NCBI GenBank assembly: GCA_029980465.1
Contig: JARYIJ010000001.1
Coordinates: forward strand, 682,001-746,000
From: Pseudolabrys sp.
GTDB lineage: Bacteria > Pseudomonadota > Alphaproteobacteria > Rhizobiales > Xanthobacteraceae
Direction of reading: 5' to 3'
DNA: 64,000 bases
The position numbers were made by a program, and so were the translations under genes. Shown piece by piece: positions 17,028-26,573 of the stretch (position 1 is the first letter of the stretch; each line of letters begins with the position of its first letter). The notes below the pieces were generated by a model, which did no database searches, was not told the origin of the DNA, and saw only the letters and a program-made list of their open reading frames with translations.

Positions 17028-17062
17028 AAGGCCTCGCTCCGGTGTTACCGGAGCGAGGCCTT
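17028..17062 (+). terminator. Strong 15-bp hairpin after rpoH
   Basis: AAGGCCTCGCTCCGG and CCGGAGCGAGGCCTT form a perfect 15-bp stem with loop TGTTA. The following CGATTTGA is only weakly U-rich, so termination or mRNA 3'-end protection are both possible. Confidence 0.8.
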
Positions 17063-17081
17063 CGATTTGAGGTGTCCCATC

Positions 17082-17360
17082 ATGAATCGGATTCTTTGCT
17101 CGCTTCTCGCCGCCATTGTCGTCATTTGCACGGCGGCGGCCGCCCCGGCCGAGGATCGCAACCCGCCGAAACGGCACCACAAGTATCACCACACGACCCC
17201 CGCCGAGCCCGGCAGCCGCTATCCCGCGCTGGAGCCTTACCGGTCTCTTGGCTTCAAGGGCGAATACCCTGGCGACTGTGCGTACATGCGAGCCAATGGA
17301 ACGTGCATGATCGACCTCGGCTACGGCCGCTGCGCACCTTGTTCTCTCATGGGGAGATAG
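17082..17360 (+). CDS. Small secreted cysteine-containing protein of unknown function
   Basis: 92 residues from ATG 17082. A clear signal peptide (MNRILCSLLAAIVVICTAAA, cleavage near 23) leads into a His/Pro-rich stretch (KRHHKYHH) and a C-terminal part with four cysteines (YPGDCAYMRANGTC, GRCAPC) that could form disulfides or bind metal. It lies just after the rpoH terminator in the same direction. I do not recognise a named family; lipid anchoring is unlikely because there is no lipobox. Confidence 0.7.
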   Translation: MNRILCSLLAAIVVICTAAAAPAEDRNPPKRHHKYHHTTPAEPGSRYPALEPYRSLGFKGEYPGDCAYMRANGTCMIDLGYGRCAPCSLMGR

Positions 17361-17581
17361 CCGGCATGCCAACCGGCAGATTAGGACAATCTACAGTTTA
17401 TTAGCCTACCCATCGCGTTTCAGAAAAACCTATTCAATTGAATGAGTTAAGTCAGATGATAATGTATTTCAATAAGTCATGAACAATAATCATGGCACAG
17501 TGATTATTTAACTTCTCTATCAGAGAACAACCCGCAGTTATAGTAAGTTGCAAGCAGGATTCGAGTCTGCCGATCTGACCG
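17361..17581. other. AT-rich intergenic stretch before the DUF2336 gene
   Basis: This 221-base segment is conspicuously AT-rich for the window (for example AATAATCATGGCACAGTGAT and GATGATAATGTATTTCAATA). No protein-coding frame is supported. It probably contains the promoter of the gene at 17582; a small RNA cannot be excluded. Confidence 0.5.
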
Positions 17582-18676
17582 ATGCGCCCCTTCGACCTTC
17601 TCATTGGTGAGCTCGAATCTGCCGTCGCCGAGGGCACGCAGGGCAAGCGCGTCGAAATCCTGCGGCGCGTCACCGATCTTTTCCTTGACCGGCCCGACCA
17701 GTTCAGCAGCCAACAGGTCGGCCTGTTCGGCGACGTCATGACTATCCTGATCAAGAAGGTCGAAACTAACGTTCTGGCCGAGCTCGGTGGCAAGCTCGCG
17801 CCGGTCGAGCAGGCGCCCTATTCCGTCGTCCGCAACCTGGCGCGGCACGACGAGATAGCGGTCGCGGGGCCGGTGCTCACCCGCTCCATCCTGCTTACCG
17901 AACAGGACCTGATCGAGATCGCCCAGACCAAGAGTCAGGCGCATCTTGGCGCAATCTCCGATCGCTCGCGGGTGTCGATGGCGGTTTCGGACGTGCTGGT
18001 CGAACGCGGCAACACGGACGTGTTGCGCCGCTTGTCGCGGAATGCCGGCGCTTCGTTCTCCGAGCGTGGCTTCGCCAGCATGGCAAATCGCGGCGCGCAA
18101 GACGAGCAGATCGCGACGAATCTCGGATCGCGTGTCGACGTACCCCCCCAGATTCTGCAAGACCTGATGGCGAAGGCGACCGAAACCGTCCGCCAGCGTT
18201 TGGCTGTCGTGATGTCGCCGAACAGTCAGGCAGCGATCGAAAAGACGTTCGCCACCGTCGCCAATCAGGTGATGATCGAGACCGCCGTCATACGCGATTT
18301 CCGCAAGGCGGAAGCGCTCGTCTCGGCGATGGAGCAGGCCAAGCAACTGACCGAAGACGCCATTGTCGAGTTCGCGAAAGCCGGCCGTTACGAGGAAATG
18401 GTCGCGGGCATCGCGCGACTCAATTCCGCGCCGGTCGACCTGATCGACAGTCTGATGCAGAGCCCGCGCTACGAAGGCGTTCTGGTCGCCTGCAAGGCTG
18501 GCGGCCTGCACTGGCCGACTCTCACCGCCATTCTGATGAATCGCTTCAATCAGTACCGGCCGTCGCAGTACGAGCTCGATACCGCGCGAAGTGATTTCAT
18601 CAAATTGTCGACAGTCACTGCCCAGCGCATGCTGCGCTTCTGGCTGGTTCGCGGTAGCACCAAGCTGCGCGCTTAG
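17582..18676 (+). CDS. DUF2336 domain protein
   Basis: 364 residues, almost entirely alpha-helical with HEAT-like periodicity, matching the DUF2336 family of alphaproteobacteria. Features are RVEILRRVTDLFLDRPDQFS near the N-terminus, then VRNLARHDEIAVAGPVL and repeated helical pairs such as DEQIATNLGSRVDVPPQILQ. No membrane segments or catalytic motifs are seen. Some family members have been linked to regulation, but no role can be assigned here. Its stop overlaps the end of the convergent protease gene by four bases. Confidence 0.82.
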   Translation: MRPFDLLIGELESAVAEGTQGKRVEILRRVTDLFLDRPDQFSSQQVGLFGDVMTILIKKVETNVLAELGGKLAPVEQAPYSVVRNLARHDEIAVAGPVLTRSILLTEQDLIEIAQTKSQAHLGAISDRSRVSMAVSDVLVERGNTDVLRRLSRNAGASFSERGFASMANRGAQDEQIATNLGSRVDVPPQILQDLMAKATETVRQRLAVVMSPNSQAAIEKTFATVANQVMIETAVIRDFRKAEALVSAMEQAKQLTEDAIVEFAKAGRYEEMVAGIARLNSAPVDLIDSLMQSPRYEGVLVACKAGGLHWPTLTAILMNRFNQYRPSQYELDTARSDFIKLSTVTAQRMLRFWLVRGSTKLRA

Positions 18677-19686
18677 GTCGCCGCACGCTCCGTCGGCATC
18701 AGATCGAAGCTTCTCAATCTGCCGAACCTCAAGACGTCGATCGTCACACCCCTGCCGATCCGGCTGTGGTCGAGCAAACGGATCATGTCATCGATCCCGG
18801 TGACCGGCTTGCCGTCGAGCCGCACGACGAGGTCACCCGACAGCAAGCCGGCCCGGCTCGCCGGTCCATCCTGATCGAGCGCCGTCAAGATGGCGCCACT
18901 ACGGTTATCGAGTCCGGCCGCAATCGCATGGCGGCGCGGCACAGGCGCGGTCTGCGCCGCGACGCCGATATGCGAGCGCCGGACCCGGCCATGCATGATG
19001 ATTTCGGACAGGACGTGGTTCGCGGTGTTCGACGCCACCGCGAAGCAGATGCCTTGCGCGCCCATGATGACCGCGGTGTTGATGCCGATCACCTCGCCGC
19101 GCGACGACACCAGTGGGCCGCCGGAGTTGCCGGGATTGAGCGCGGCGTCGGTCTGGATGACGTCCTCGATCATGCGGCCGGACGTCGCCCGCAGCGACCG
19201 GCCCAGCGCCGAGATGACGCCGGCCGTCACGGTCGACTCGAAGCCGAGCGGATTGCCGATAGCGATCGCTATCTGGCCGCGCCGCAGCGTCTTGGAGTCG
19301 CCAAGTGGCGCGTACGGAAAATGGCGGGACGCGTCGGCCCGCAACAACGCGAGGTCGGTATCCGGATCAATGCCGAGCACGCGCGCCTCGGTGCTGCGGC
19401 CTTCGATGTCGGAGAGGCGCAGCTCTCTAGCGCCGTTGACGACATGCGCGTTGGTCAGAACGAGCCCGTCGGGCGAAATGACGACGCCCGAGCCGGTGCC
19501 GCCGCGGCCGGCATGCGGGCCGGCGGCGCGCGTGTCGACACGCACGACGGCGGGCCCGACGCGATCGACGACCGAGGTGACCGCCCGCGAATAGGCGTCA
19601 AACAGCGCGTCATCATCGGGCGGCGGCGCTTCGGTATCGCCGGCAAGGCCGGATTCGAGCGTGTGAACGAGCGTGGTGTCGAGCAT
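18673..19686 (-). CDS. HtrA/Deg-like serine protease with one PDZ domain, no signal peptide
   Basis: 337 residues. A trypsin-like domain (about 35-225) has the complete triad: His81 in LTNAHVV, Asp111 in DTDLALL and Ser188 in NPGNSGGPL. A single PDZ domain (about 240-330, GAILTALDQDGPASRAGLLS) follows. Length fits DegS/HtrA-type enzymes, but the N-terminus is acidic and polar (GDTEAPPPDDDALFDAY), with neither signal peptide nor anchor. It may therefore act in the cytoplasm, unless export is unconventional. Confidence 0.9.
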   Translation of the reverse strand: MLDTTLVHTLESGLAGDTEAPPPDDDALFDAYSRAVTSVVDRVGPAVVRVDTRAAGPHAGRGGTGSGVVISPDGLVLTNAHVVNGARELRLSDIEGRSTEARVLGIDPDTDLALLRADASRHFPYAPLGDSKTLRRGQIAIAIGNPLGFESTVTAGVISALGRSLRATSGRMIEDVIQTDAALNPGNSGGPLVSSRGEVIGINTAVIMGAQGICFAVASNTANHVLSEIIMHGRVRRSHIGVAAQTAPVPRRHAIAAGLDNRSGAILTALDQDGPASRAGLLSGDLVVRLDGKPVTGIDDMIRLLDHSRIGRGVTIDVLRFGRLRSFDLMPTERAAT

Positions 19687-19769
19687 GGGACAAACGGGGT
19701 TTTCGGGTGAGAGCCGATATGTAGGCTCTGACCGCCGCCGTTAAAGTCCCGCCGTCCGGGCAGCAAGAG

Positions 19770-19788
19770 ACGCCGCACACGGCGGCGT
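19770..19788 (-). terminator. Possible terminator hairpin
   Basis: ACGCCGC and GCGGCGT pair around a five-base loop, 9 bases beyond the stop of the minus-strand gene at 19797. The following minus-strand bases CTCTTGC are only weakly U-rich. Confidence 0.4.
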
Positions 19789-19796
19789 GATCGCGG

Positions 19797-21176
19797 CTAC
19801 TCGCCCCAGGCGCGGAAGGCGTCAGTGAAGGCGCGCTCGCCCGGCGGGCCTTTCTCGATCGCCATGATCGCCCGTTTGCCGGTGTTGTAGACGATCGGCA
19901 CGTCGAACCAGGGGCGCTCCTTGAGCAGCGCGATGTTGCGCTGCTTGTCGATGTCGGTCGAGTTGAGCCCGATCAGGAAGAAGTTGTTGGTGACCTTCAC
20001 GGTGAGGCCGGCGAGAGGCACGCCGCGCGTCATCTCGTTCTGCTTCATCAGCACGCCCGGCACGTTCTGGATGCCGCCCTCGGCGAAGTCGGCCGGCAGC
20101 GTGAACATGATCTCGATGGTGTGGCTCGCCGGCAGCGCCTTGTCGGTGTTGCGGCGAAGCGTCCAGGTCATGCGCATCTTGCGCTCGGGAATCTCGACGT
20201 CGGCGCGCACCGCAAGCTCGGGCGACAATCCGGGACCCGGCGACACCGTGTCGGTGTGCCATACCACGGAGCCGACGTAGCGCTTGCCCTGCGGATTGTT
20301 CGGATCCTCCTCGAACAGCACGACCTTCTGCGCGACGTCGGCGGCCGGCGCGGCGGCCGGCTTGTTCTGCGACGATTGACCCTCCTGCGGCGTCACGCGG
20401 TCGGTGATCTTGGGCTGCGACGGCGACGGCGTCTCGGCCGTTTTCGGCGTTGTTGCGGGCTTCGAGCGTATCGACGTGAGCATCGCCACGGCCCGGTTGG
20501 CGAGCGCGACGACGTGCTGGCGCTGCCAATAGCCGACCGCGCCGACGCCGATCACCAGCGCGAGAATGACGAGCAGCGCCACCAGGCCGCGGTAGGACCG
20601 CGCACGCGCCGGATAAGGCTCGTCGTCGTCCGCCTCGTCTTCATGGCGCGCATGCGGCGGCTCGGAAGGCGGCGCAGGCGCGTCGTGCCCGGCGAACGGC
20701 GGGTGCTCATGGCGAGATTCGGCGTCAGCCGGCTTGTCCGCCGGCGACTCGTGCGCAGGATAGGAGGGCGGGAATGGCTCTGGTGCGGGCGCTGCCGGGC
20801 GCGGCGGCGGAACATCACGCGCCGGTTGTCCGGCCTGCGCCTGATCAAGCCCACCTTTCTCGGCCACGGTTTTGCGAAAGCCGCGCAGCGCCTCGGCGGC
20901 GAGGCTGGGCTTGGCCGGCGTCTCCGGTGCCTTGGCGGCGGCCTCCGCGTCGGCGCTGTGCTGCGCCGCCGCGGCTTCGTCTTCGACCGCGCGGATCGCG
21001 TCATCCAGCGACGCCTGCTCGGCGGCGATTGCGTCCTCCGGCAGCGGAGGATCGATGCCGCGCAGCTGCGCCATCAAAGCCGAGCGGGCTCGCTCGTACA
21101 GCACGCGGCGATTCTCCGCGGTGTTGCTCTCGAGGCCTGCGACGGCGCGCGCGATCAGCGGGGTATAGTCAGCCAT
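19797..21176 (-). CDS. Single-pass membrane protein with a disordered middle, unknown function
   Basis: 459 residues in three parts. Residues 1-75 form a helical N-terminal domain (ENRRVLYERARSALMAQLRG). Residues about 75-190 are Ala/Pro/Asp/His-rich and probably disordered. One membrane helix (about 198-218, GLVALLVILALVIGVGAVGY) then leads through a Pro/Thr-rich linker to a C-terminal beta-rich domain (about 285-459; VLFEEDPNNPQGKRYVGSVV). It is probably an inner-membrane protein with a periplasmic domain. No named function is recognised. It lies 39 bases downstream of purA in the same direction. Confidence 0.8.
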   Translation of the reverse strand: MADYTPLIARAVAGLESNTAENRRVLYERARSALMAQLRGIDPPLPEDAIAAEQASLDDAIRAVEDEAAAAQHSADAEAAAKAPETPAKPSLAAEALRGFRKTVAEKGGLDQAQAGQPARDVPPPRPAAPAPEPFPPSYPAHESPADKPADAESRHEHPPFAGHDAPAPPSEPPHARHEDEADDDEPYPARARSYRGLVALLVILALVIGVGAVGYWQRQHVVALANRAVAMLTSIRSKPATTPKTAETPSPSQPKITDRVTPQEGQSSQNKPAAAPAADVAQKVVLFEEDPNNPQGKRYVGSVVWHTDTVSPGPGLSPELAVRADVEIPERKMRMTWTLRRNTDKALPASHTIEIMFTLPADFAEGGIQNVPGVLMKQNEMTRGVPLAGLTVKVTNNFFLIGLNSTDIDKQRNIALLKERPWFDVPIVYNTGKRAIMAIEKGPPGERAFTDAFRAWGE

Positions 21177-21215
21177 TGCGAACCGATTCCGAAACGTCCT
21201 GTTGCCGCCGCCTCT

Positions 21216-22511
21216 TCAGCTCTCGAACGGGTTTTTCATCAGGATGGTGTCCTCGCGCTCGGGGCTTGTCGACAGCAGCGCAACGGGACAACCAACCAGT
21301 TCTTCCACCCGGCGTACATACTTGATGGCCTGCGCCGGCAACTGAGCCCAACTCCGGGCTTTCGCCGTCGCCTCCTGCCAGCCTTCGATCGTCTCGTAGA
21401 TCGGCTCGACGCGGGCCTGGGCGCCTTCCCCCGCCGGAAGATAGTCGATTCTCGCTCCGTCGAGGCGATAACCCACGCAAACCTTGATCTCCGAAAATCC
21501 ATCAAGGATATCGAGTTTGGTCAAAGCGAGGCCATCGATGCCGCTGGTCTGCACCGTCTGGCGCACCAGCACCGCATCGAACCAGCCGCAGCGGCGCGGC
21601 CGTCCGGTAACGACACCAAATTCGCGCCCGCGCGTCCCAAGCGTCCTGCCGATCTCGTTGTCCATCTGGTCGGTCGGAAACGGGCCGTTGCCGACGCGCG
21701 TCGTGTACGCCTTGCAGATGCCGAGAACGTAGTCGATCGCGCTTGGCCCGAGACCGGAGCCGGTCGCCGCCTGCGCCGCCACTGTATTGGACGAAGTGAC
21801 GTACGGATAAGTTCCATGATCGATGTCGAGCAGCGCGCCCTGCGCGCCTTCGAACAGAATGCGCTTGCCCTCGCGCCTCTTGGCGTCGAGCAGCGACCAT
21901 ACCGAATCCATGTACGGCAGCACCTTGGGCGCGACCGCCGCGAGTCCGTCATAGAGCGCCTTCGCCTCGATCTCCGTCATGCCGAGGCCGCGCCGCAGCG
22001 CATTGTGATGCGCGAGCAGCCGCGCGATCTTGCCGTCGAGCGACGGCAGGTCGGCGAGATCCATCATACGGATGGCGCGGCGGCCGACCTTGTCCTCGTA
22101 GGCTGGTCCGATGCCGCGTCCGGTGGTGCCGATGGCGCCCTTGCCGGACGCCTGCTCGCGCGCGACGTCGAGCTCACGATGCAACGGCAGGATCAGCGTG
22201 GCGTTCTCGGCGATGCGCAGACTCTCGGGCGTGACATCGACGCCGAGCTTCTTCAAATTGCCGATCTCGGCGAGCAGCGCGTCGAGATCGACGACCACGC
22301 CATTGCCGATCACCGACAGCTTGCCCTCGCGGACGACGCCCGACGGCAGCAGCGAAAGCTTGTAGGTCTTGCCGTCAATGACGAGCGTGTGGCCGGCATT
22401 GTGGCCGCCCTGGAAGCGGACCACGATGTCCGCCTGCTCCGACAGCCAATCGACGATCTTGCCTTTGCCCTCGTCACCCCACTGGGCGCCGACCACCACG
22501 ACGTTGGCCAT
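21216..22511 (-). CDS. purA: Adenylosuccinate synthetase
   Basis: 431 residues, full length. The N-terminus has the GTP-binding and active-site block [17 protein letters not shown] with catalytic Asp13-type and His41-type residues (GGHNAGHT). Further signatures are [14 protein letters not shown] and [17 protein letters not shown]. It joins IMP and aspartate with GTP hydrolysis, the first committed step to AMP, in the cytoplasm. An opposite-strand frame of more than 800 codons across this gene is a shadow. Confidence 0.98.
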   Translation of the reverse strand: MANVVVVGAQWGDEGKGKIVDWLSEQADIVVRFQGGHNAGHTLVIDGKTYKLSLLPSGVVREGKLSVIGNGVVVDLDALLAEIGNLKKLGVDVTPESLRIAENATLILPLHRELDVAREQASGKGAIGTTGRGIGPAYEDKVGRRAIRMMDLADLPSLDGKIARLLAHHNALRRGLGMTEIEAKALYDGLAAVAPKVLPYMDSVWSLLDAKRREGKRILFEGAQGALLDIDHGTYPYVTSSNTVAAQAATGSGLGPSAIDYVLGICKAYTTRVGNGPFPTDQMDNEIGRTLGTRGREFGVVTGRPRRCGWFDAVLVRQTVQTSGIDGLALTKLDILDGFSEIKVCVGYRLDGARIDYLPAGEGAQARVEPIYETIEGWQEATAKARSWAQLPAQAIKYVRRVEELVGCPVALLSTSPEREDTILMKNPFES

Positions 22512-22625
22512 TCACACGATCCTTGCGGTCCCGACATCCGTGCGCACAGGCCGGGCCGCAGGCCGGTCGGTGCACTTTCGGATAATGGATGATGCCCGCA
22601 GAGGCAAGGCAAACGGCCCGTTTAG

Positions 22626-22662
22626 CCGCCAAAATCCGGGCCATTTGGCCCGGATTTGGCGG
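22626..22662 (-). terminator. Long hairpin after serA
   Basis: AAATCCGGGCC and GGCCCGGATTT pair perfectly around ATTT, and CCGCC/GGCGG extend the stem across one unpaired base. It lies 12 bases past the serA stop and separates it from purA. There is no strong U tract on the minus strand. Confidence 0.6.
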
Positions 22663-22673
22663 TTAAATAGTCC

Positions 22674-24269
22674 TCAGAAGTGCAGCGGCTTGGCCTGCTG
22701 CACCTGCGGCAGCGCCCTGACGGCGGCAAGCACGCTCTCAGGAAGCTCGCCGTCGATCTCGATCAGCGCGATGGCGTTGCCGCCGGCGCTTTCGCGGCCG
22801 ACATGGAAGGTGGCGATGTTGATGCCGGCCTCGCCGAGCGTCGACGAGAAGCGGCCGATGAACCCCGGCTTGTCGAGGTTGGTGATGTAGATCATCGACG
22901 GGCCGAACTCGGCGTCCATGCGGATGCCCTTGATGTTGACGATGCGCGGCCGGCCGTCGGCAAACACCGTGCCGGAGACATGGCGGGACTGCCGCTCAGT
23001 CGTCACCGTCACGGTGATCAGGCTCTCGTAATCGCCCTCGGCCTCGCGCGTCGTCTCCTCGACGACGATGCCCCGCTCCTTGGCGACGATCGGCGCGGAG
23101 ACGACGTTGACGTCCTGCAGCATCGGACGCAACAGGCCGGCCAGCGCCGCCGACGTCAGCGCCTTGGTGTTCATGCCGGCGACCGCGCCCTCGTAGGTGA
23201 TCCGGACCGTGCCGATCCCGGTTTCCGTGAGCTGCCCGGCGAACGAACCGAGTTTCTCGGCGAGCGCGATGAACGGCTTGAGCTTGGGCGCTTCCTCGGC
23301 GCTGATCGACGGGAAGTTCACCGCGTTCGAGATCGCGCCGCGCAACAGATAGTCCGACATCTGCTCGGCGACCTGCAGCGCGACGTTCTCCTGCGCCTCG
23401 GTGGTCGCGGCGCCGAGATGCGGCGTGCAGACGACGTTCGGGTGGCCGAACAACGGATTTTCGTTGGCGGGCTCGGTGGTGAACACATCGAAGGCAGCGC
23501 CAGCCACCTTGCCACTGTCGAGCGCGGCGCGCAGCGCCGTCTCGTCGACCAAACCGCCCCGCGCGCAGTTGATGATGCGTACGCCCTTTTTCATTTTCGC
23601 GATCGCGTTGGCGTCGATGATGTTGCGGGTCTTGTCCGTGAGCGGGGTGTGCAGGGTGATGAAGTCGGCTCGCTTGAACAGATCGTCGAGCTCGACTTTT
23701 TCGACGCCAAGGTTGACCGCCCGCTCCGGCGACAGGAACGGATCGTAGGCGATCACCTTCATCTTCAGGCCGATGGCGCGATCGGCGACGATCGAGCCAA
23801 TGTTGCCGCAGCCGACCACGCCAAGCGTTTTTCCGGTGATCTCGACGCCCATGAAGCGGTTCTTTTCCCACTTGCCGGCCTGGGTCGATTGATCGGCCTG
23901 CGGGATCTGCCGCGCCAGAGCGAGCATCATGGTGATGGCATGCTCGGCGGTCGTGATCGAATTGCCGAACGGCGTATTCATCACGATGATGCCGCGCGCC
24001 GTCGCCGCCGGGATCTCGACATTGTCGACGCCGATGCCGGCGCGGCCGATCACCTTCAGGTTTTTGGCATTCGCCAGCATCTTGGCCGTGACCTTGGTCG
24101 CCGAGCGGATGGCAAGACCGTCGTAATTGCCGATGATCTCGGCCAACTTGTCCTTGTCCTTGCCGAGGTTGGGCTGGAAGTCGACCTCGACGCCGCGATC
24201 CTTGAAGATTTGCACGGCAGCCGGTGACAACGCGTCGGAGATGAGAACTTTAGGGGTCATTTCTGCCAT
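22674..24269 (-). CDS. serA: D-3-phosphoglycerate dehydrogenase
   Basis: 531 residues, the long form with a C-terminal ACT domain. The NAD-binding loop is GVVGCGNIGSIVADRAIGLK (about 152-171). Catalytic residues appear as Arg in NCARGGLVDE, Glu in TTEPANENP and His in TPHLGAAT. An intervening allosteric domain (about 315-450) and an ACT domain (about 455-531, DKPGFIGRFSSTLGEAGINI) follow. It oxidises 3-phosphoglycerate in the first step of serine synthesis. ATG 24260 is an alternative start. serC lies upstream in the same direction, separated by a palindromic repeat. Confidence 0.97.
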   Translation of the reverse strand: MAEMTPKVLISDALSPAAVQIFKDRGVEVDFQPNLGKDKDKLAEIIGNYDGLAIRSATKVTAKMLANAKNLKVIGRAGIGVDNVEIPAATARGIIVMNTPFGNSITTAEHAITMMLALARQIPQADQSTQAGKWEKNRFMGVEITGKTLGVVGCGNIGSIVADRAIGLKMKVIAYDPFLSPERAVNLGVEKVELDDLFKRADFITLHTPLTDKTRNIIDANAIAKMKKGVRIINCARGGLVDETALRAALDSGKVAGAAFDVFTTEPANENPLFGHPNVVCTPHLGAATTEAQENVALQVAEQMSDYLLRGAISNAVNFPSISAEEAPKLKPFIALAEKLGSFAGQLTETGIGTVRITYEGAVAGMNTKALTSAALAGLLRPMLQDVNVVSAPIVAKERGIVVEETTREAEGDYESLITVTVTTERQSRHVSGTVFADGRPRIVNIKGIRMDAEFGPSMIYITNLDKPGFIGRFSSTLGEAGINIATFHVGRESAGGNAIALIEIDGELPESVLAAVRALPQVQQAKPLHF

Positions 24270-24290
24270 CCATCGATTTCATTTTCGGGA

Positions 24291-24386
24291 GTCATCGTCC
24301 GCGAAAGCGGACGATCCAGTAATCGCTGTCGGGATTTTGAGCCGCGGCGCTTGCGATTACTGGATGCCCGCTTTCGCGGGCATGAC
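24291..24386. repeat. Composite palindromic repeat between serC and serA
   Basis: Two hairpins face each other: TCGTCCGCGAAAGCGGACGA on the left and TGCCCGCTTTCGCGGGCA on the right. Their inner flanks ATCCAGTAATCG and CGATTACTGGAT are exact inverted copies. The same architecture recurs at 50708-50801. This is a REP/BIME-like dispersed element. Confidence 0.85.
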
Positions 24387-24395
24387 AGCAATTAT

Positions 24396-25568
24396 TCAGG
24401 CCGCCTTGGCGAGCGAGGCCTTGGCTTCGGCAAAGGCCCAATCGAGCCAGGGCAACAACGCCTCGACGTCGCGGGTCTCGACCGTGCAGCCGCACCAGAT
24501 GCGCAGGCTGGGCGGCGCATCGCGATGATTGGCGATATCATAGGCCACGCCTTCCTTGTCGAGCAGCGCCTCGAGCTGCTTGACAAAAGCGAGCTGGGCC
24601 TCGGCCGGAAGTTTCGCCACCGCCGGATCGATCAGCTTGAGACAGACCGACGTGTTCGACGCAGCCGCCGGATTGGACGAGAGGTTCTCGATCCACGGCG
24701 TGCGCGCCACCCAGTCGCCGACCGCCTTCGCATTGGCATCGGCGCGGCCGCGGAGAGCCTTGAGGCCGCCGACCGATTTCGCCCAGGTGAGCGTGTCGAG
24801 ATAATCCTCGACGCACAGCATCGACGGCGTGTTGAGCGTCTCGCCCGCGAACACACCCTCGTTGACCTTGCCGCCCTTGGTGATGCGGAAGATCTTCGGC
24901 ATCGGCCAAGCCGGCTTGTAGGTCTCGAGCCGCTCGACGGCGCGCGGCGACAGGATCAGCATGCCGTGCGCGCCCTCGCCGCCCAGCGCCTTCTGCCAGG
25001 AGAAGGTAACGACATCGAGCTTGGGGAAGTCGAGGCCTTGCGCGAAGGCCGCCGACGTCGCGTCACAAATCGTCAGGCCCTTGCGGTCCGCCTTGATCCA
25101 GTCGGCATTGGGGACGCGCACGCCCGAGGTCGTGCCGTTCCAGGTAAAGACGACGTCGGTATCGCTGTCGACCTTCGTCAGGTCCGGCAGTTCGCCGTAT
25201 GGCACCTTGAGGACGGTGACGTCCTTGAGCTTGAGCTGCTTCTCGACGTCGGTGATCCAGCCTTCGCCGAACGACTCCCAGGCCAGCATCGTGACGGGCC
25301 GGGCGCCGAGCAGCGACCACATCGCAAGCTCGACCGCGCCGGTATCGGACGCCGGCACGATGCCGATGCGGTAATCCGCCGGCACTTCCAGAATTTCGCG
25401 GGTCAGATCGATGGCGCGCTTGAGCTTCGCCTTGCCGACCTTCGATCGGTGCGAGCGCCCAAGAACCGCGTCAGTGAGGGCTTGGAGGCTCCAGCCCGGG
25501 CGCTTGGCGCAGGGGCCGGATGAAAAATGCGGGACAACCGGCCGCACGCCGGGCTTCGTCGTCGTCAT
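24396..25568 (-). CDS. serC: Phosphoserine aminotransferase
   Basis: 390 residues, class V aminotransferase fold, matching the alphaproteobacterial SerC form. Signatures are [13 protein letters not shown] near the N-terminus, the substrate region [15 protein letters not shown], and the PLP lysine in [15 protein letters not shown] (about 193). It converts 3-phosphohydroxypyruvate and glutamate to phosphoserine. Together with serA downstream it makes the first two steps of serine synthesis, probably one transcript with the repeat in the spacer. Confidence 0.96.
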   Translation of the reverse strand: MTTTKPGVRPVVPHFSSGPCAKRPGWSLQALTDAVLGRSHRSKVGKAKLKRAIDLTREILEVPADYRIGIVPASDTGAVELAMWSLLGARPVTMLAWESFGEGWITDVEKQLKLKDVTVLKVPYGELPDLTKVDSDTDVVFTWNGTTSGVRVPNADWIKADRKGLTICDATSAAFAQGLDFPKLDVVTFSWQKALGGEGAHGMLILSPRAVERLETYKPAWPMPKIFRITKGGKVNEGVFAGETLNTPSMLCVEDYLDTLTWAKSVGGLKALRGRADANAKAVGDWVARTPWIENLSSNPAAASNTSVCLKLIDPAVAKLPAEAQLAFVKQLEALLDKEGVAYDIANHRDAPPSLRIWCGCTVETRDVEALLPWLDWAFAEAKASLAKAA

Positions 25569-25676
25569 GAGTCTACCCTTCCAGATAGGCGCCCCTCGGT
25601 GGGGAGGGGTTTCCCGCTGGCGGGCATACGCCTGAGCGGCGGCGCGGTCAACGCCGTCGTGAGCACGCTTGTCTTG

Positions 25677-25707
25677 AAAAAGAAAACGGGCGGCCGAAGC
25701 CGCCCGT
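25677..25707 (-). terminator. Rho-independent terminator of the outer membrane protein gene
   Basis: On the minus strand ACGGGCGGC-TTCG-GCCGCCCGT is followed by TTTCTTTTT, a canonical intrinsic terminator 12 bases beyond the stop codon. Confidence 0.92.
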
Positions 25708-25718
25708 AACGCTCCTGC

Positions 25719-26573
25719 CTAGCCGCGGCTTTGCAGCGGAGGCTGGTAGATCACCGGCGGCGGAGGCGGAGGCAACTCGCAGCACTCCCAGCGCAGACCG
25801 AGCATGAAATCGTTGGAATAGAGATCCTTGAATGTCAGGTCGGTGCCGCCACAGCCGCCGTTGCAGTCCACCGTCTCCTTGGCCTTGCCCAGGCTGAGGT
25901 AGCGATAGGTCAGGTCGACCTTGAAGGCGTTGGTAACGTTGTAGGTCACGCCAGCGTAGAGCGCCCAGGCGAAATTCCACGTGCTGGTGCCGCGGCCGAC
26001 GCCGAAAGAGCTGCCGCCGCCGGCGACCGACGGACTAACGTCGTTGAAATCGGCGATCGAATTGACCGCGGCGCCGATGCCGACGCCGACGAACGGCGTG
26101 AAGCAGTCCCAGGTGCCGAGGTCGGCGTAGGCGTTCGCCAGAAACACCCACGATTTCAGGTTGCCTTGGTAGTTATCGACGTAAACCGGACCCGGAACAG
26201 CGGGCTGGTAATAGCCCAGCGCGGAGATCTGGGCCTTGGCACGATATTCGATGGTGCCATCGAACCGCAGCCAGTTGTTCCATTCGTAGCCGGCGCCGAA
26301 GCCGATGAAATAGGAATCGCTAACCGAATCCGACGCGAAGCCGCCGGTCGCCGGGACGTTGGTGACGTCCAGCGAATACGCCCCCATCATGCCGACGCCG
26401 ATCTGGCCGCGCAGATACCACTTGCCGGCAAACTCGGGCGCGGGCTGGATAACGACCTGTTGCGGAGGCGGCATATAGGGCGGCGGCTGCGGATAATCCG
26501 CGGCTTGTGCGCTTGCGCCGAGCAGCATGAGCATGGTGGCGAGCGCCGGGACCGTCAGACGCGCACGAAACAT
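25719..26573 (-). CDS. Outer membrane beta-barrel protein (opacity/Omp25-31-like)
   Basis: 284 residues. A signal peptide (hydrophobic about 7-22, cleavage after AQA at 24) is followed by a Pro-rich linker (PPPYMPPPQQ) and alternating amphipathic strands with aromatic residues (YEWNNWLRFDGTIEYRAKA, VDLTYRYLSLG), the pattern of an eight-stranded surface-antigen barrel. Unusually the C-terminus ends in Pro-rich LPPPPPPVIYQPP after LGLRWECCE, rather than in an aromatic residue. Probably a structural outer membrane protein. It has its own terminator and is monocistronic. Confidence 0.85.
   Translation of the reverse strand: MFRARLTVPALATMLMLLGASAQAADYPQPPPYMPPPQQVVIQPAPEFAGKWYLRGQIGVGMMGAYSLDVTNVPATGGFASDSVSDSYFIGFGAGYEWNNWLRFDGTIEYRAKAQISALGYYQPAVPGPVYVDNYQGNLKSWVFLANAYADLGTWDCFTPFVGVGIGAAVNSIADFNDVSPSVAGGGSSFGVGRGTSTWNFAWALYAGVTYNVTNAFKVDLTYRYLSLGKAKETVDCNGGCGGTDLTFKDLYSNDFMLGLRWECCELPPPPPPVIYQPPLQSRG

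Noticed and set aside
20121..22592. Plus-strand open frame of 823 codons
   Set aside because: It covers purA and its neighbour on the opposite strand and has the same low-complexity Arg/Asp/His composition as other shadows.
24291..24386. CRISPR array
   Set aside because: The palindromic repeats here and at 50708 are far apart, lack regular spacers and have no cas genes nearby.
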